A DNA stretch of 64,000 nucleotides from assembly GCA_963791455.1 (NCBI GenBank), contig CAWBSM010000002.1:248001-312000 (forward strand). Direction: 5' to 3'. The DNA comes from Bog-473 sp963791455 (GTDB taxonomy: Bacteria > Actinomycetota > Acidimicrobiia > Acidimicrobiales > RAAP-2). The notes below the pieces were generated by a model. That model saw only the letters and a program-made list of their open reading frames with translations. It ran no database searches and had not been told where the DNA came from. Of this stretch, positions 25,689 through 33,737 are shown one piece after another. Made by a program: the position numbers and the translations under genes. The first letter of the stretch is position 1, and the number at the start of each line of letters is the position of its first letter.

Positions 25689-27110
25689 GTGAAGCTGGGC
25701 ATCGGCGCCCGTATCACGGCCGTCTTCGGTCTCGGGGCGCTGATGCTCTCCATCTTGATGGGTGGGCTGTCCTACTTCACGGTCCGGCACTTCTTGCTCG
25801 CCGGCCGCGAGGCGGCGGCCCAGCAACAAGCCTTCGCCAACGCAGTCCTCGTGCGCACCTCGCTCCAGGCCGGCAACAAGCAGTACGTTGCCCTTCTCGC
25901 CGACACCGTCGCCGGCACCGACGCCCACTCGGTGCTCTACCACCAGTCCAAGGCCTACGTCTCCTCCCTGTCGGTCAACGCATCGTCCATCCCCGGCGAG
26001 CTGCGCAAGGTGGTCCTGGCCGGCACCGCCGCCACCCAGACCTACCGCACCGCCGAGGGGACGGCCGAGATCGCGGTGGGAGTCCCGGTCCCCTCGGAGC
26101 AGGCCTTCTACTTCGAGGTGTTCGACCTGTCCGATCTCGACCACACGCTGCGGGTCCTCGGACTCACCCTCTTCGGCGCCGGGGCGGTGACCACGATCCT
26201 GGGCATCGCGCTGGGCCGCTTCGCCAGCGCGCGCTCCCTGCGCCCGCTGGCGGTCGTGTCCCGGGCCGCCGGAGCCATCGCCGGGGGTGAGCTCGACACG
26301 CGCCTCGACGCCGACGCGGCGGACCCCGACCTCGAAGGCCTGACCAACTCCTTCAACGCGATGGTGGACCAGCTGCAGGAGCGCATCGAGCGCGAAGCCC
26401 GCTTCAATTCGGACGTCAGTCACGAACTGCGCTCGCCGCTCACGACCCTCGCCGCCTCCCTGGAAGTGCTCGAGGCCGACCGCGCCGAACTACCGGTCCG
26501 GTCTCAGCGGGCGTTGCAGCTCCTCAGCGACGACCTGCGGCGCTTCCAGCGCATGGTCGGCGACCTGCTCGAGATGTCACGGGCCGACGCCGGCTCGGTC
26601 GACGTCTTCCTCGAGGAGGTGAACGTGTCCGAGCTGGTGCAGCGTTCCGTCGAGACGGGCCTGGGGCACATGGACGGCAACCGGCACGGAGCGCCGCCCG
26701 AGGTCCGAGTGGACCCCGTCGTGCGCGCGTGGCGCGTGGGTGTCGACAAGCGCCGGTTCGAGCGGGTCATGGTCAACCTGATGGAGAACGCGGATCACTA
26801 CGGGGGTGGGGTGACCGAGATTGCGGTCGGACCCGGAGGGGGCGAGGAGGTCGAGGTGACGGTCGACGACGCCGGCCCGGGCATCGACCCGCGGGAACGC
26901 ACCAAGGTGTTCGAGCGGTTCTACCGAGGATCGGCGTCCGGGCGGCGCGGCACGGGGACCGGCACGGGGCTGGGCCTCGCCCTGGTGGCCGAGCACATGG
27001 AAATGATGCACGGCGGGGTCCGCGTCGAGTCCTCCCCCGCCGGCGGCGCTCGCTTCGTGCTCTCCTTGCCGGTCCTCTCGAACGGTGACGAGCCGGAGGC
27101 GGAGTCGTGA
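25689..27110 (+). CDS. Sensor histidine kinase, MtrB-like
   Basis: 473 aa, GTG start. Transmembrane helix 1 is at 8-34, followed by an extracytoplasmic segment of about 120 residues. Helix 2 is at about 155-178, then HAMP, then HisKA with the phospho-acceptor His245 in SDVSHELRSPLTTL. The ATPase has the N box NLMENADHYGGG, a G1 box in DDAGPGIDPRE, an F box in KVFERFYRG and a G2 box in GTGLGLALVAEHM. Paired with the response regulator and a lipoprotein gene that overlaps its stop (GTGA), an arrangement like mtrA-mtrB-lpqB. Confidence 0.92.
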   Translation: MKLGIGARITAVFGLGALMLSILMGGLSYFTVRHFLLAGREAAAQQQAFANAVLVRTSLQAGNKQYVALLADTVAGTDAHSVLYHQSKAYVSSLSVNASSIPGELRKVVLAGTAATQTYRTAEGTAEIAVGVPVPSEQAFYFEVFDLSDLDHTLRVLGLTLFGAGAVTTILGIALGRFASARSLRPLAVVSRAAGAIAGGELDTRLDADAADPDLEGLTNSFNAMVDQLQERIEREARFNSDVSHELRSPLTTLAASLEVLEADRAELPVRSQRALQLLSDDLRRFQRMVGDLLEMSRADAGSVDVFLEEVNVSELVQRSVETGLGHMDGNRHGAPPEVRVDPVVRAWRVGVDKRRFERVMVNLMENADHYGGGVTEIAVGPGGGEEVEVTVDDAGPGIDPRERTKVFERFYRGSASGRRGTGTGTGLGLALVAEHMEMMHGGVRVESSPAGGARFVLSLPVLSNGDEPEAES

Positions 27111-27694
27111 AGCGCCGGCAGGCGGGACTGGCGCTGCTCGCGCTGGCAGCCGTCGCTGCCGGCTGCGCCATCCCGACGCAAGGCGCGCCGAACACCATCG
27201 CGCCCTCGAAGGTCCCGTTCAATCTGCTCGATCCCCACCTCCCCACCACCACGACGACGCAACCGAAACCATCGTCTCTCGTCCCGGTCAAGGTCTTCTT
27301 CGTCAACACGGGCAATCAGCTGCAGGCCGAAGCGCGCGTCGTCGCCGCTCCCGCCCCGCTCACCTCCATCCTCACGGCCATGCTGGCGGGTCCCACGAGC
27401 GCCGAAGCGGCCGCCGGCGTCTTCACCGCCATCCCGAGCGACGTGGCGGTGCTGTCGACGGCGACGCAAAGTGGCGTGGTCACCGTGAACATGAACACCG
27501 CTTTCGGTGAGATCACCGGGAACAACACCGAACTGGCCGTGGCGCAGATCGTCGCCACCATCGCCACCGAGAACGGGTTGACGACGGGGGTCGTCTTCGA
27601 GATCGACGGCCAGCGCACGAGCGTCCCGATCGCCAACGGGTCCCAGGTGGCCGGGCCCGTCTACCTCATCGATTTCCTCGACGGCACAGCCTGA
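27107..27694 (+). CDS. GerMN-domain lipoprotein (minimal LpqB-like)
   Basis: 195 aa. A lipoprotein signal has a lipobox AVAAGC, with the acylated Cys at position 20, followed by a Thr/Pro-rich linker. A single GerMN (spore germination/LpqB-type) domain follows: VKVFFVNTGNQL, PLTSILTAMLAGPTSAE, VTVNMNTAFGEI and a C-terminal GVVFEIDGQ. LpqB of mycobacteria is about 580 aa, with this domain followed by a beta-propeller; here only the GerMN part exists. It probably sits on the outer face of the membrane beside the kinase. The GTGA overlap implies coupled synthesis. Confidence 0.85.
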   Translation: MKRRQAGLALLALAAVAAGCAIPTQGAPNTIAPSKVPFNLLDPHLPTTTTTQPKPSSLVPVKVFFVNTGNQLQAEARVVAAPAPLTSILTAMLAGPTSAEAAAGVFTAIPSDVAVLSTATQSGVVTVNMNTAFGEITGNNTELAVAQIVATIATENGLTTGVVFEIDGQRTSVPIANGSQVAGPVYLIDFLDGTA

Positions 27695-27715
27695 ACCTCG
27701 CAGCGACCGTCCGTC

Positions 27716-28087
27716 TCAGCCGGCGTCCTCGACGTCGCGTCGCCAGGGCACTCGGGGCGCACCCGACCAGAGGTGCTCGAGGTCGTAATAGTCGCGCGTC
27801 TCTTGCAAGAAGACGTGCGCGATGAAGTCGCCGTAGTCCATGAGCACCCAGGTGGCGTCCGCGAGTCCCTCGGTCCGCACCGGCGCGACGCCGTGCGTCT
27901 CCTTCACGCGCCGTTCGATCTCCTCGACGAGGGTGCGGACGTGGCGGGTGTTCTGCGCGCTCGTGATGACGAAAGCGTCGACCACTCCGAAGAGCTCGCC
28001 CATGGCGAGGACGACCGTCTCGTGCCCGAGCTTGGCGTCGGCCGACTCGGCCGCGGTGGCCACCGCAGGTGGCAGCTGGACGTGCAC
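27716..28087 (-). CDS. rsfS: Ribosomal silencing factor RsfS
   Basis: Binds L14 and blocks subunit joining under starvation. 123 aa from a GTG at 28087 with AGGG upstream; a TTG at 28093 is an alternative, and the longer open frame upstream has no similarity. The conserved core is VFVI-like VVDAFVITSAQNTRHVRTLV, then ATWVLMDYGDFIAHVFLQETRDYYDLEHLW in sequence. It follows nadD and a small membrane gene, the usual nadD-rsfS neighbourhood. Confidence 0.9.
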   Translation of the reverse strand: MHVQLPPAVATAAESADAKLGHETVVLAMGELFGVVDAFVITSAQNTRHVRTLVEEIERRVKETHGVAPVRTEGLADATWVLMDYGDFIAHVFLQETRDYYDLEHLWSGAPRVPWRRDVEDAG

Positions 28088-28101
28088 GTCCAACCCTGGG
28101 G

Positions 28102-28305
28102 TCAATGGAGCACGTCCAAGATCCCAATCGTGAGCCCGAACGCGCCCGCCAGGATGGAGCAGCTGGCCACGGTCCATCGCTGACGAGACCGTCGCGCCAC
28201 CTTCAGCTCCGCCCGTCGGCCGGCCCGGCTGTGGGCGCGTGCCTGCCGTGCGCCCACATGGGGACTGTCCGACGACTCCGTCCACCCGGCCGGCATGGCG
28301 CTCAT
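28102..28305 (-). CDS. Small predicted membrane protein between nadD and rsfS
   Basis: 67 codons. The ATG follows the nadD stop with no gap (TAGATG) and the stop is 14 nt before rsfS. The first 40 residues are polar and basic (RAHSRAGRRAELKVARRSRQR in sequence), and the last 22 form one hydrophobic segment containing TVASCSILAGAFGLTIGIL. I recognise no family. Operon position, a clean start and a membrane segment argue for a real gene, but it has no homology support here. Confidence 0.5.
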   Translation of the reverse strand: MSAMPAGWTESSDSPHVGARQARAHSRAGRRAELKVARRSRQRWTVASCSILAGAFGLTIGILDVLH

Positions 28306-28920
28306 CTAGGGGACAGCGTACAGACCGCGGCGGCGGATGCAACGGACCACCGCCTCGGGGATCACGCCCTCGACGGACCGGCCCGCCGCCAGGAGGTCGC
28401 GGACGTCCGAGCTCGAGACCGCCACCTGGGGGCCGTCGACCCGCCGCACCCGCCATCCCGGTGCCACGGCCGGTTGGGCGCCGGTCGGACGCGACACCAC
28501 GGCCAGCGTGACCAGCCGCTGGAGGTCCGGCACGCGGTGCCAAGAGGGGAGCTCGGGCACCAGGTCAGCCCCCACGACCAGGAACAACTCCACGGGACGC
28601 CCGCCCTCGCCCGTGCGGGCCAAGACCTCCTCGGCCGTGTCCACCGAGTAGCTGGGGCCGCCCCGGTCGATCTCGATCCGGCTCGCCTCCGCCCCGGGGA
28701 TGTCCCGGGCCAGCGCCTCGGTGAGGGCGAACCGGTCCTCGGCGGCGGAGATCTCCCGCTGGGCCGATTTCTGCCACGGGTCGTTGGCCACGACGAGCAG
28801 GAGGCGATCGAGGCCCAGCTGCTCGGTCACGGCCCGGGCCGCTGCCTCGTGCCCGACGTGCGGGGGGTCGAAGGTTCCGCCGAGGATCCCGATGCGGGTG
28901 GGGGAACTAGGTGCCGGCAA
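28306..28920 (-). CDS. nadD: Nicotinate-nucleotide adenylyltransferase
   Basis: Adenylates NaMN to NaAD in NAD synthesis. 204 aa. Nucleotidyltransferase motifs are GGTFDPPHVGH near residue 14 and SSSDVRDLLAAGRSVEG near the end (the ISSTxIR equivalent). The start is a TTG inside the end of the upstream oxidoreductase gene (14-nt overlap); no better in-frame start precedes the GGTFDPPH motif. Confidence 0.95.
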   Translation of the reverse strand: MPAPSSPTRIGILGGTFDPPHVGHEAAARAVTEQLGLDRLLLVVANDPWQKSAQREISAAEDRFALTEALARDIPGAEASRIEIDRGGPSYSVDTAEEVLARTGEGGRPVELFLVVGADLVPELPSWHRVPDLQRLVTLAVVSRPTGAQPAVAPGWRVRRVDGPQVAVSSSDVRDLLAAGRSVEGVIPEAVVRCIRRRGLYAVP

Positions 28921-29836
28921 GTTCGGCGATCACCCCCGCCAAGGCGTCCATCTCGGCTTCGTGGACGACGATGTAGCTGAAGCCGAGCTCCTCCCGGCGC
29001 TTTCGCAGTGTCTCGACGATCTCGTTCTCCGAACCGATCAGTGCGACGGGCGTGGCGCGCAGCTGGTCGGGGGTGAGCCCGAAGAGCGGCGCCAGCGTCG
29101 CGACGACCTCGTCGGCGCGCGGAACCACCTGCACGGTCGCGGTCCAGCACTGGAACTCGAGCTCGTCCGCGCGCGCACCGGCGGCTTCCTTCACCCAGTG
29201 CACGCGGTCGGTGTACTTGTCCACGACCGACTCGGCCGCCACCTCGGGACCGATGTGCCCCGCCGCGAGGCTCGGCACGATGCTCACCGTCTGGGCGTAC
29301 CGGCCGGCCAGTGTGAGGATGCGTCGCCCGCCGCCACCGATCACCAGGGGCGGGCCCCCGGGCGTCAACGGAGCCGGTGAGGCGACCGCGTCGGTGACCC
29401 GGTAGTACTCGCCGGCGAAGGTGACCGTTCCGGTGCGCCACATGGCGCGCATGATCTCGAGGCTCTCGGCCAACCGGGCCACCCTGACCGACGGTCGATC
29501 CATCGGGATCCCCGACTGGGTGTAGTCGGTTGTCATCCAGCCGGCGCCGATGCCGAACTCGAAGCGGCCACCGGTCATCACGTCGAGGGTGGCGGCCTCC
29601 TTGGCCAGCACGACGGGATGGCGGAAATCGTTGTCCAGGACGAGCGTCCCGACGCGCAGCGTCGTCGTGGCTTCGGCCGCCAGGAGGAGGGCGAGCATGG
29701 GGGACCACTGGTCGTCGAGGTGGTCGGGAACGTACAGGGTGGCGTACCCGAGATCCTCGGCCTTGCGTGACAACTCGCGCCACGCAGCGGGGGATGCTGC
29801 CCCTGAGGCCTGCAGGGCGAACCGGAAGGCGGCCAT
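28907..29836 (-). CDS. F420-dependent LLM-class oxidoreductase (MSMEG_2516-like)
   Basis: 309 aa of the luciferase-like TIM barrel. N-terminal FRFALQASGAAS, YVPDHLDDQWSPMLALLLAA, the family-typical FEFGIGAGWMTTDY and PLVIGGGGRRILTLAGRYA. These match the actinobacterial F420 family I know as TIGR03621. It is probably a hydride-transfer enzyme using F420H2; the substrate cannot be told. It is divergent from aroG, with only 32 nt between the two starts. Confidence 0.88.
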   Translation of the reverse strand: MAAFRFALQASGAASPAAWRELSRKAEDLGYATLYVPDHLDDQWSPMLALLLAAEATTTLRVGTLVLDNDFRHPVVLAKEAATLDVMTGGRFEFGIGAGWMTTDYTQSGIPMDRPSVRVARLAESLEIMRAMWRTGTVTFAGEYYRVTDAVASPAPLTPGGPPLVIGGGGRRILTLAGRYAQTVSIVPSLAAGHIGPEVAAESVVDKYTDRVHWVKEAAGARADELEFQCWTATVQVVPRADEVVATLAPLFGLTPDQLRATPVALIGSENEIVETLRKRREELGFSYIVVHEAEMDALAGVIAELAGT

Positions 29837-29844
29837 GAGCGGCG

Positions 29845-29850
29845 ATCCTA
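29845..29850 (-). promoter_or_regulatory. -10-like TAGGAT for the LLM oxidoreductase gene
   Basis: The minus-strand hexamer TAGGAT (TANNNT) ends 8 nt before the ATG, so the transcript would have a leader of at most a few bases. Confidence 0.45.
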
Positions 29851-29856
29851 CGGCGT

Positions 29857-29862
29857 TAACCT
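29857..29862 (+). promoter_or_regulatory. -10-like TAACCT for aroG
   Basis: TAACCT occupies positions -12 to -7 relative to the GTG start of aroG, the placement expected for a leaderless transcript. Confidence 0.5.
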
Positions 29863-29868
29863 GTTGCG

Positions 29869-31227
29869 GTGACGAGCCCAGCCGAGACCTCCTCGTGGAG
29901 CCCCGCGTCCTGGCGGAAGTTCCCGGCCGCCCAACAACCGGAGTGGCCCGACGCGGACGCGCTCAAGAAGGCCGAGGCGCGACTGGCCACCGTGCCACCA
30001 CTCGTCTTCGCCGGCGAGGCACGCCACCTCACGGCGCAATTGGCGGACGTCGCCAACGGCAACGCGTTCCTGCTGCAGGCCGGTGACTGCGCCGAGTCGT
30101 TTGCCGAATTCACCGCCGACTCCATCCGGGACAAGCTGAAGATCATTCTCCAGATGGCGGTCGCTCTCACCTACGCCGCCGGCGTCCCCGTCGTCAAGGT
30201 GGGCCGCATTGCCGGGCAGTTCGCCAAGCCGCGTTCGGCCGCCACCGAACGGGTCGGCGACCTGGAGCTGCCGTCGTTCCGGGGTCACATGGTCAACGAC
30301 GAGGCGTTCGAAGTCGAAGCGCGCCGGCCCGATCCCGAGCGACTGTTGGCCGCCTACCAACAGTCGGCCTCGACGCTCAACCTGCTGCGCGCCTTCACCA
30401 AGGGAGGCTTCGCCGATTTGTCCCAAGTGCACCTGTGGAACCAGCAGTTCGTCGCGTCGTCGGCGGAAGGGCGACGCTACGAGCGCGTCGCCTCCGAGAT
30501 CGACCGCGCCCTGCGCTTCATGGCGGCCTGTGGCATCGACCTCGGAGCCGAAGAGGGTCTGCACGAGGTCGACTTCTGGACGAGTCACGAGGCGCTGATC
30601 CTGCCCTACGAGGAGTGCCTGACCCGGGTCGACTCCCTGACCGACGACTGGTACGACTGTTCGGCCCACATGGTCTGGGTGGGCGACCGTACCCGCCAGC
30701 TCGACGGTGCCCATCTCGAGTTCCTGTCGGGCATCAACAATCCGGTCGGCGCCAAGGTCGGGGCCAGCTGCACCCCGGCCGAGGTCGTGGCGATCTGCGA
30801 GCGCCTGAACCCAGAGCGCCTCCCCGGTCGCCTCACGCTCATCACCAGGCTGGGAGCAGACAAGATCGACACGCTGCTGCCACCCATCGTGCGGGCCGTC
30901 GAGGCCGAGGGCCACCCCGTCGTGTGGGTCTGCGACCCCATGCACGGGAACACGTTCACCAGCGAGGGTGGCCACAAGACGCGCCGCTTCGACGACATCT
31001 TGGCGGAGCTGCGGTCGTTCTTCGACGCGCACCGCGCCGAGGGGACCTGGCCCGGTGGGGTGCACGTCGAGCTGACGGGCGACGACGTGACCGAATGCCT
31101 CGGGGGTGCCGAGGAGATCCTCGAGGGCGATCTGGCGGCGCGTTATACGACGACGTGCGATCCGCGACTCAACGCCCGCCAATCGCTCGACCTTGCCTTC
31201 CGCGTCGCGGAATTCCTCAGAAGTTGA
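29869..31227 (+). CDS. aroG: 3-deoxy-7-phosphoheptulonate synthase, class II
   Basis: First committed step of the shikimate pathway (PEP plus erythrose 4-phosphate to DAHP). 452 aa, typical for the plant-like type II enzyme of actinomycetes. Signature segments are LLQAGDCAESFAEF, VVKVGRIAGQFAKPRS, LWNQQFVASS, ITRLGADKIDTLLPPIVRAV and CDPMHGNTFTSEGGHKTR. It has a GTG start. Its stop overlaps the TTG that opens the next signal-peptide frame. Confidence 0.96.
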   Translation: MTSPAETSSWSPASWRKFPAAQQPEWPDADALKKAEARLATVPPLVFAGEARHLTAQLADVANGNAFLLQAGDCAESFAEFTADSIRDKLKIILQMAVALTYAAGVPVVKVGRIAGQFAKPRSAATERVGDLELPSFRGHMVNDEAFEVEARRPDPERLLAAYQQSASTLNLLRAFTKGGFADLSQVHLWNQQFVASSAEGRRYERVASEIDRALRFMAACGIDLGAEEGLHEVDFWTSHEALILPYEECLTRVDSLTDDWYDCSAHMVWVGDRTRQLDGAHLEFLSGINNPVGAKVGASCTPAEVVAICERLNPERLPGRLTLITRLGADKIDTLLPPIVRAVEAEGHPVVWVCDPMHGNTFTSEGGHKTRRFDDILAELRSFFDAHRAEGTWPGGVHVELTGDDVTECLGGAEEILEGDLAARYTTTCDPRLNARQSLDLAFRVAEFLRS

Positions 31228-31350
31228 TCCGCCGGCTCGTCCTCGCCCTGTTGGTGGCGGCACTGCCGCTGCTGGCCGTCGTGACCACGGCTGTCAGCAC
31301 CGAGCGCGCCTCCGGCCGCTGCCAGCGCCCCGGTCACGGGGTACTGGCTG
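31224..31350 (+). other. Signal-peptide frame for the repeat protein, out of frame with the repeats
   Basis: From a TTG overlapping the aroG stop, the frame reads LIRRLVLALLVAALPLL and AVVTTAVS, a textbook secretion signal. The repeats that follow are in the +1 frame, whose own upstream part reads SAPPAAASAPVTGYWLV after a TGA at about 31281. Joining the two would need a +1 shift somewhere in about 31290-31335. Either a one-base insertion (mutation or assembly error) or recoding explains it. Confidence 0.6.
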
Positions 31351-32090
31351 GTGGCCTCGGACGGGGGGATCTTCAGCTTCGGCGGGGCACCGTTCTACGG
31401 ATCGGCGGGCGGCATCGTGCTCAACAAGCCGATCGTCGGCATGGCGTCGACACCAAGTGGTCGGGGGTACTGGCTGGTGGCGTCCGACGGCGGTGTGTTC
31501 ACCTACGGCAACGCCCCGTTCTACGGCAGCACCGGGGGCATGACGCTCAACAAGCCGATCGTCGGCATGGCGTCGACTCCGGACGGTGGGGGCTACTGGC
31601 TGGTCGCCTCGGACGGGGGGATCTTCTCCTACGGCGACGCCCACTTCTACGGCAGCACGGGAGCGATGAAGCTCAACCAACCGGTGGTCGGGATGGCTGC
31701 CACCGCGGACGGTGCGGGCTACTGGCTGGTGGCCTCGGACGGGGGGATCTTCTCCTACGGCGACGCTCAGTTTCACGGCAGTGCCGGCAGCCTCGTGCTC
31801 AACAAGCCGATCGTCGGCATGATCACCGGTCCGAACGGTGCCGGTTACTTCCTGGTCGCGTCGGACGGCGGGATCTTCAGTTACGGCTCGGCTCCCTTCT
31901 TCGGTTCGCTCGGCGGTCTGCCCCTGAAGAACCCGATCGTGGCGGCGGCGGCAGCGCCCGACGGCAGCGGCTACTGGTTCACCGACTCCGCAGGGCTGGT
32001 CTCGAACTTCGGTTCGGCGAACTACTACGGGTCGGCACCGTCCGCGCTGAACAAACCCATTGTCGGCATGGCCGACGCACCGGGCAACGG
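31339..32090 (+). repeat. Six tandem 126-bp units coding 42-residue GYWLVASDGG repeats
   Basis: Units start at 31339, 31465, 31591, 31717, 31843 and 31969. The consensus is GYWLVASDGGIFSYG, then A-F-YGS, then LNKPIVGMA and a short variable turn. The first four units are closest to each other; the last two have drifted (GYFLVASDGG, GYWFTDSAG). Confidence 0.9.
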
Positions 32091-32760
32091 GTCGTTCGTC
32101 GGTGGGACCTTCCCGTCAGGCGCGTACGGCTACGACATCAGCGTCTACCAGTGCTCCAGCTTCCCCTCGGGGAGCCATACCATCGGGATCGTCCAGGTGG
32201 ACGGGAGCTCCTCGGTCGACGGCAGCTCCGGCAACCCCAACCCGTGCCTGGCTCAGGAGGCGACGTGGGCGGGCGGCGGGCTCAACCTCTACACCTACCT
32301 CACCTACACCACGTCGACCACCACCGCTCCGGGCTGCAACGGCGACACGTCCTGCAATGCCGGCTACCAGGCGGGCATCAACGCGTTCCAGTACGCCAGC
32401 GGGCAGGGTGTCGACACCGCTGTGCCGTGGTGGCTCGACGTCGAGACCGCCGGCGCGAACTGGTCGGCCAACACGAACGAGAACATGGAGTTCGTGCAGG
32501 GCGCGCTCAACGCGCTGCACGAGACCAAAGGCATCGCGGACGTCGGCGTTTACGCCAGTCCCGGGGTGTGGAACACGATCGTGGGCGACTACCAGCCCGA
32601 CGTGCCCTACTGGATGGCCGACTACCTGTCGCCCCCGAGTGGGCCCGGTACCTGCGCGGACATCGGCCGCTGGCAGTCCATGGGTGCGCAACTCCCCAGC
32701 GGACCCCTGGAGATCGTGCAATACGACAGCCAGCGGTACGACGAGGACTACGCCTGCTAG
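31351..32760 (+). CDS. Secreted repeat protein with C-terminal glycoside-hydrolase-like (DUF1906/GH25-like) domain
   Basis: The open frame codes 469 residues from a GTG that is really the Val of the first repeat, so the true N terminus is probably the signal peptide at 31224 in another frame. Residues 1-247 are the 42-residue repeats, which likely form a propeller or solenoid. The rest starts YGYDISVYQCSSFPSGS and has WWLDVETAGANW and VGVYASPGVWNTI, then PYWMADYLSPP and a QYDSQRYDEDYAC end, with paired cysteines. This pattern fits the TIM-barrel lysozyme-like/DUF1906 group; catalysis is unproven. A cell-wall role is inferred. Confidence 0.75.
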   Translation: MASDGGIFSFGGAPFYGSAGGIVLNKPIVGMASTPSGRGYWLVASDGGVFTYGNAPFYGSTGGMTLNKPIVGMASTPDGGGYWLVASDGGIFSYGDAHFYGSTGAMKLNQPVVGMAATADGAGYWLVASDGGIFSYGDAQFHGSAGSLVLNKPIVGMITGPNGAGYFLVASDGGIFSYGSAPFFGSLGGLPLKNPIVAAAAAPDGSGYWFTDSAGLVSNFGSANYYGSAPSALNKPIVGMADAPGNGSFVGGTFPSGAYGYDISVYQCSSFPSGSHTIGIVQVDGSSSVDGSSGNPNPCLAQEATWAGGGLNLYTYLTYTTSTTTAPGCNGDTSCNAGYQAGINAFQYASGQGVDTAVPWWLDVETAGANWSANTNENMEFVQGALNALHETKGIADVGVYASPGVWNTIVGDYQPDVPYWMADYLSPPSGPGTCADIGRWQSMGAQLPSGPLEIVQYDSQRYDEDYAC

Positions 32761-32786
32761 CGCGGCGGCGCGTCGGACGACCGGCG

Positions 32787-32792
32787 TAGATT
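32787..32792 (+). promoter_or_regulatory. -10-like TAGATT before the GNAT gene
   Basis: TAGATT ends 8 nt before the ATG at 32801, and no ribosome-binding sequence is visible, so the mRNA is probably leaderless or nearly so. Confidence 0.4.
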
Positions 32793-32800
32793 CTCGACCC

Positions 32801-33199
32801 ATGGACCTCCGTTACGCGTGGCGCGCTCCATTCGCCAACGAGGACCTCAACGCCCTGCATGTTGAGGGATTCGGCCGCGGCCCGATCGACGTCGACTGGC
32901 GAGCTCAGGTGGAGCGACACAGTCTGGGCTGGGTGTGTGCCTACGGCGAGAGTCGACTGGTCGGCTTCGTGAACGTGGCGTGGGACGGTGGAGTCCATGC
33001 CTTCGTCGTCGACACCGTGGTGGCCGACGGGGCGCGGCGGCGAGGGGTCGGCACCCGCCTCCTGGAGCTGGCCGCGCGGGAGAGCCGGTCGGCGGGGTGC
33101 CAGTGGCTGCACGTCGACTTCGGCGAGGAGCTGCGCCCCTTCTACGTCGGCTCGTGCGGGTTTTCACCCACGCCGGCAGGCGTCATGGCGCTTCGGTAG
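32801..33199 (+). CDS. GNAT-family N-acetyltransferase
   Basis: 132 aa. Beta strands precede the acetyl-CoA loop RRRGVGTRLLELAARESR (residues 79-96, the Q/RxxGxG/A motif), then CQWLHVDFGEELRPFYVGSCGF, with the typical Tyr. The acceptor is unknown. The end overlaps the convergent SnoaL-like gene by 17 nt. Confidence 0.88.
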   Translation: MDLRYAWRAPFANEDLNALHVEGFGRGPIDVDWRAQVERHSLGWVCAYGESRLVGFVNVAWDGGVHAFVVDTVVADGARRRGVGTRLLELAARESRSAGCQWLHVDFGEELRPFYVGSCGFSPTPAGVMALR

Positions 33200-33647
33200 C
33201 GCCTTCGGTGCTGGGCGCGGTGCTCGTGGCGGCGCTGGCCACGTTCCGGGCCGATCCGATGGCGGGATCCATGTGCGGGGTCTGCCAGAACACCTCCACG
33301 AGCGACACCGCGCCCGTCTCGTCGATACGGAACGAGTAGGCCTCCTGGAGATGGAACTCCTCGTCCGGATAGACCAGGTGCTCCGTGACCCGCGCGAAGG
33401 CGGATCTACCGTCCGGACCGTACGTCACGCGATGGACGTCGTTTCGATAGTCGGGGGGAACACGACCGGCCAGGAGGTCGAGGTAACGACGACGCCCGAC
33501 GACACGATCGCCGAAGGGGCCGAACCGCTCGACGTCGGGGGCCAGCACCGCCGCGAGCGACGCCCAGTCGCGTGCGCTGAGGCATTCGAAGAACCGTTCG
33601 ATGATGCCAATCCCACGATCGCCCATCGGGCCTCCCCGACGCACCAC
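33183..33647 (-). CDS. SnoaL-like / NTF2-fold protein
   Basis: 154 aa (147 if the internal ATG at 33626 is used; both starts have usable GGAG-type sequences). The N terminus, IIERFFECLSARDWASLAAVL followed by APDVERFGP, then VGRRRYLDLLAG and EEAYSFRIDETGAVSLVEVFWQT (all in part), fits the SnoaL/NTF2-like cone fold. Such proteins are polyketide cyclases, isomerases or simple ligand binders. No function can be given. Confidence 0.75.
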   Translation of the reverse strand: MVRRGGPMGDRGIGIIERFFECLSARDWASLAAVLAPDVERFGPFGDRVVGRRRYLDLLAGRVPPDYRNDVHRVTYGPDGRSAFARVTEHLVYPDEEFHLQEAYSFRIDETGAVSLVEVFWQTPHMDPAIGSARNVASAATSTAPSTEGATEAP

Positions 33648-33737
33648 CCCCCACTCCTCAAGAGACGAGCGTCCTCTCGGTCATGGTAGGACACCACGGG
33701 TGCGGCGCGGCGGGGACGACGGCCCGTCGGTGAGGGG

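Noticed and set aside
31339..32090. Tandem 126-bp units as a CRISPR or DNA repeat array
   Set aside because: The repeats are in frame, protein-level 42-residue units with drift at third positions, not repeat-spacer structure.
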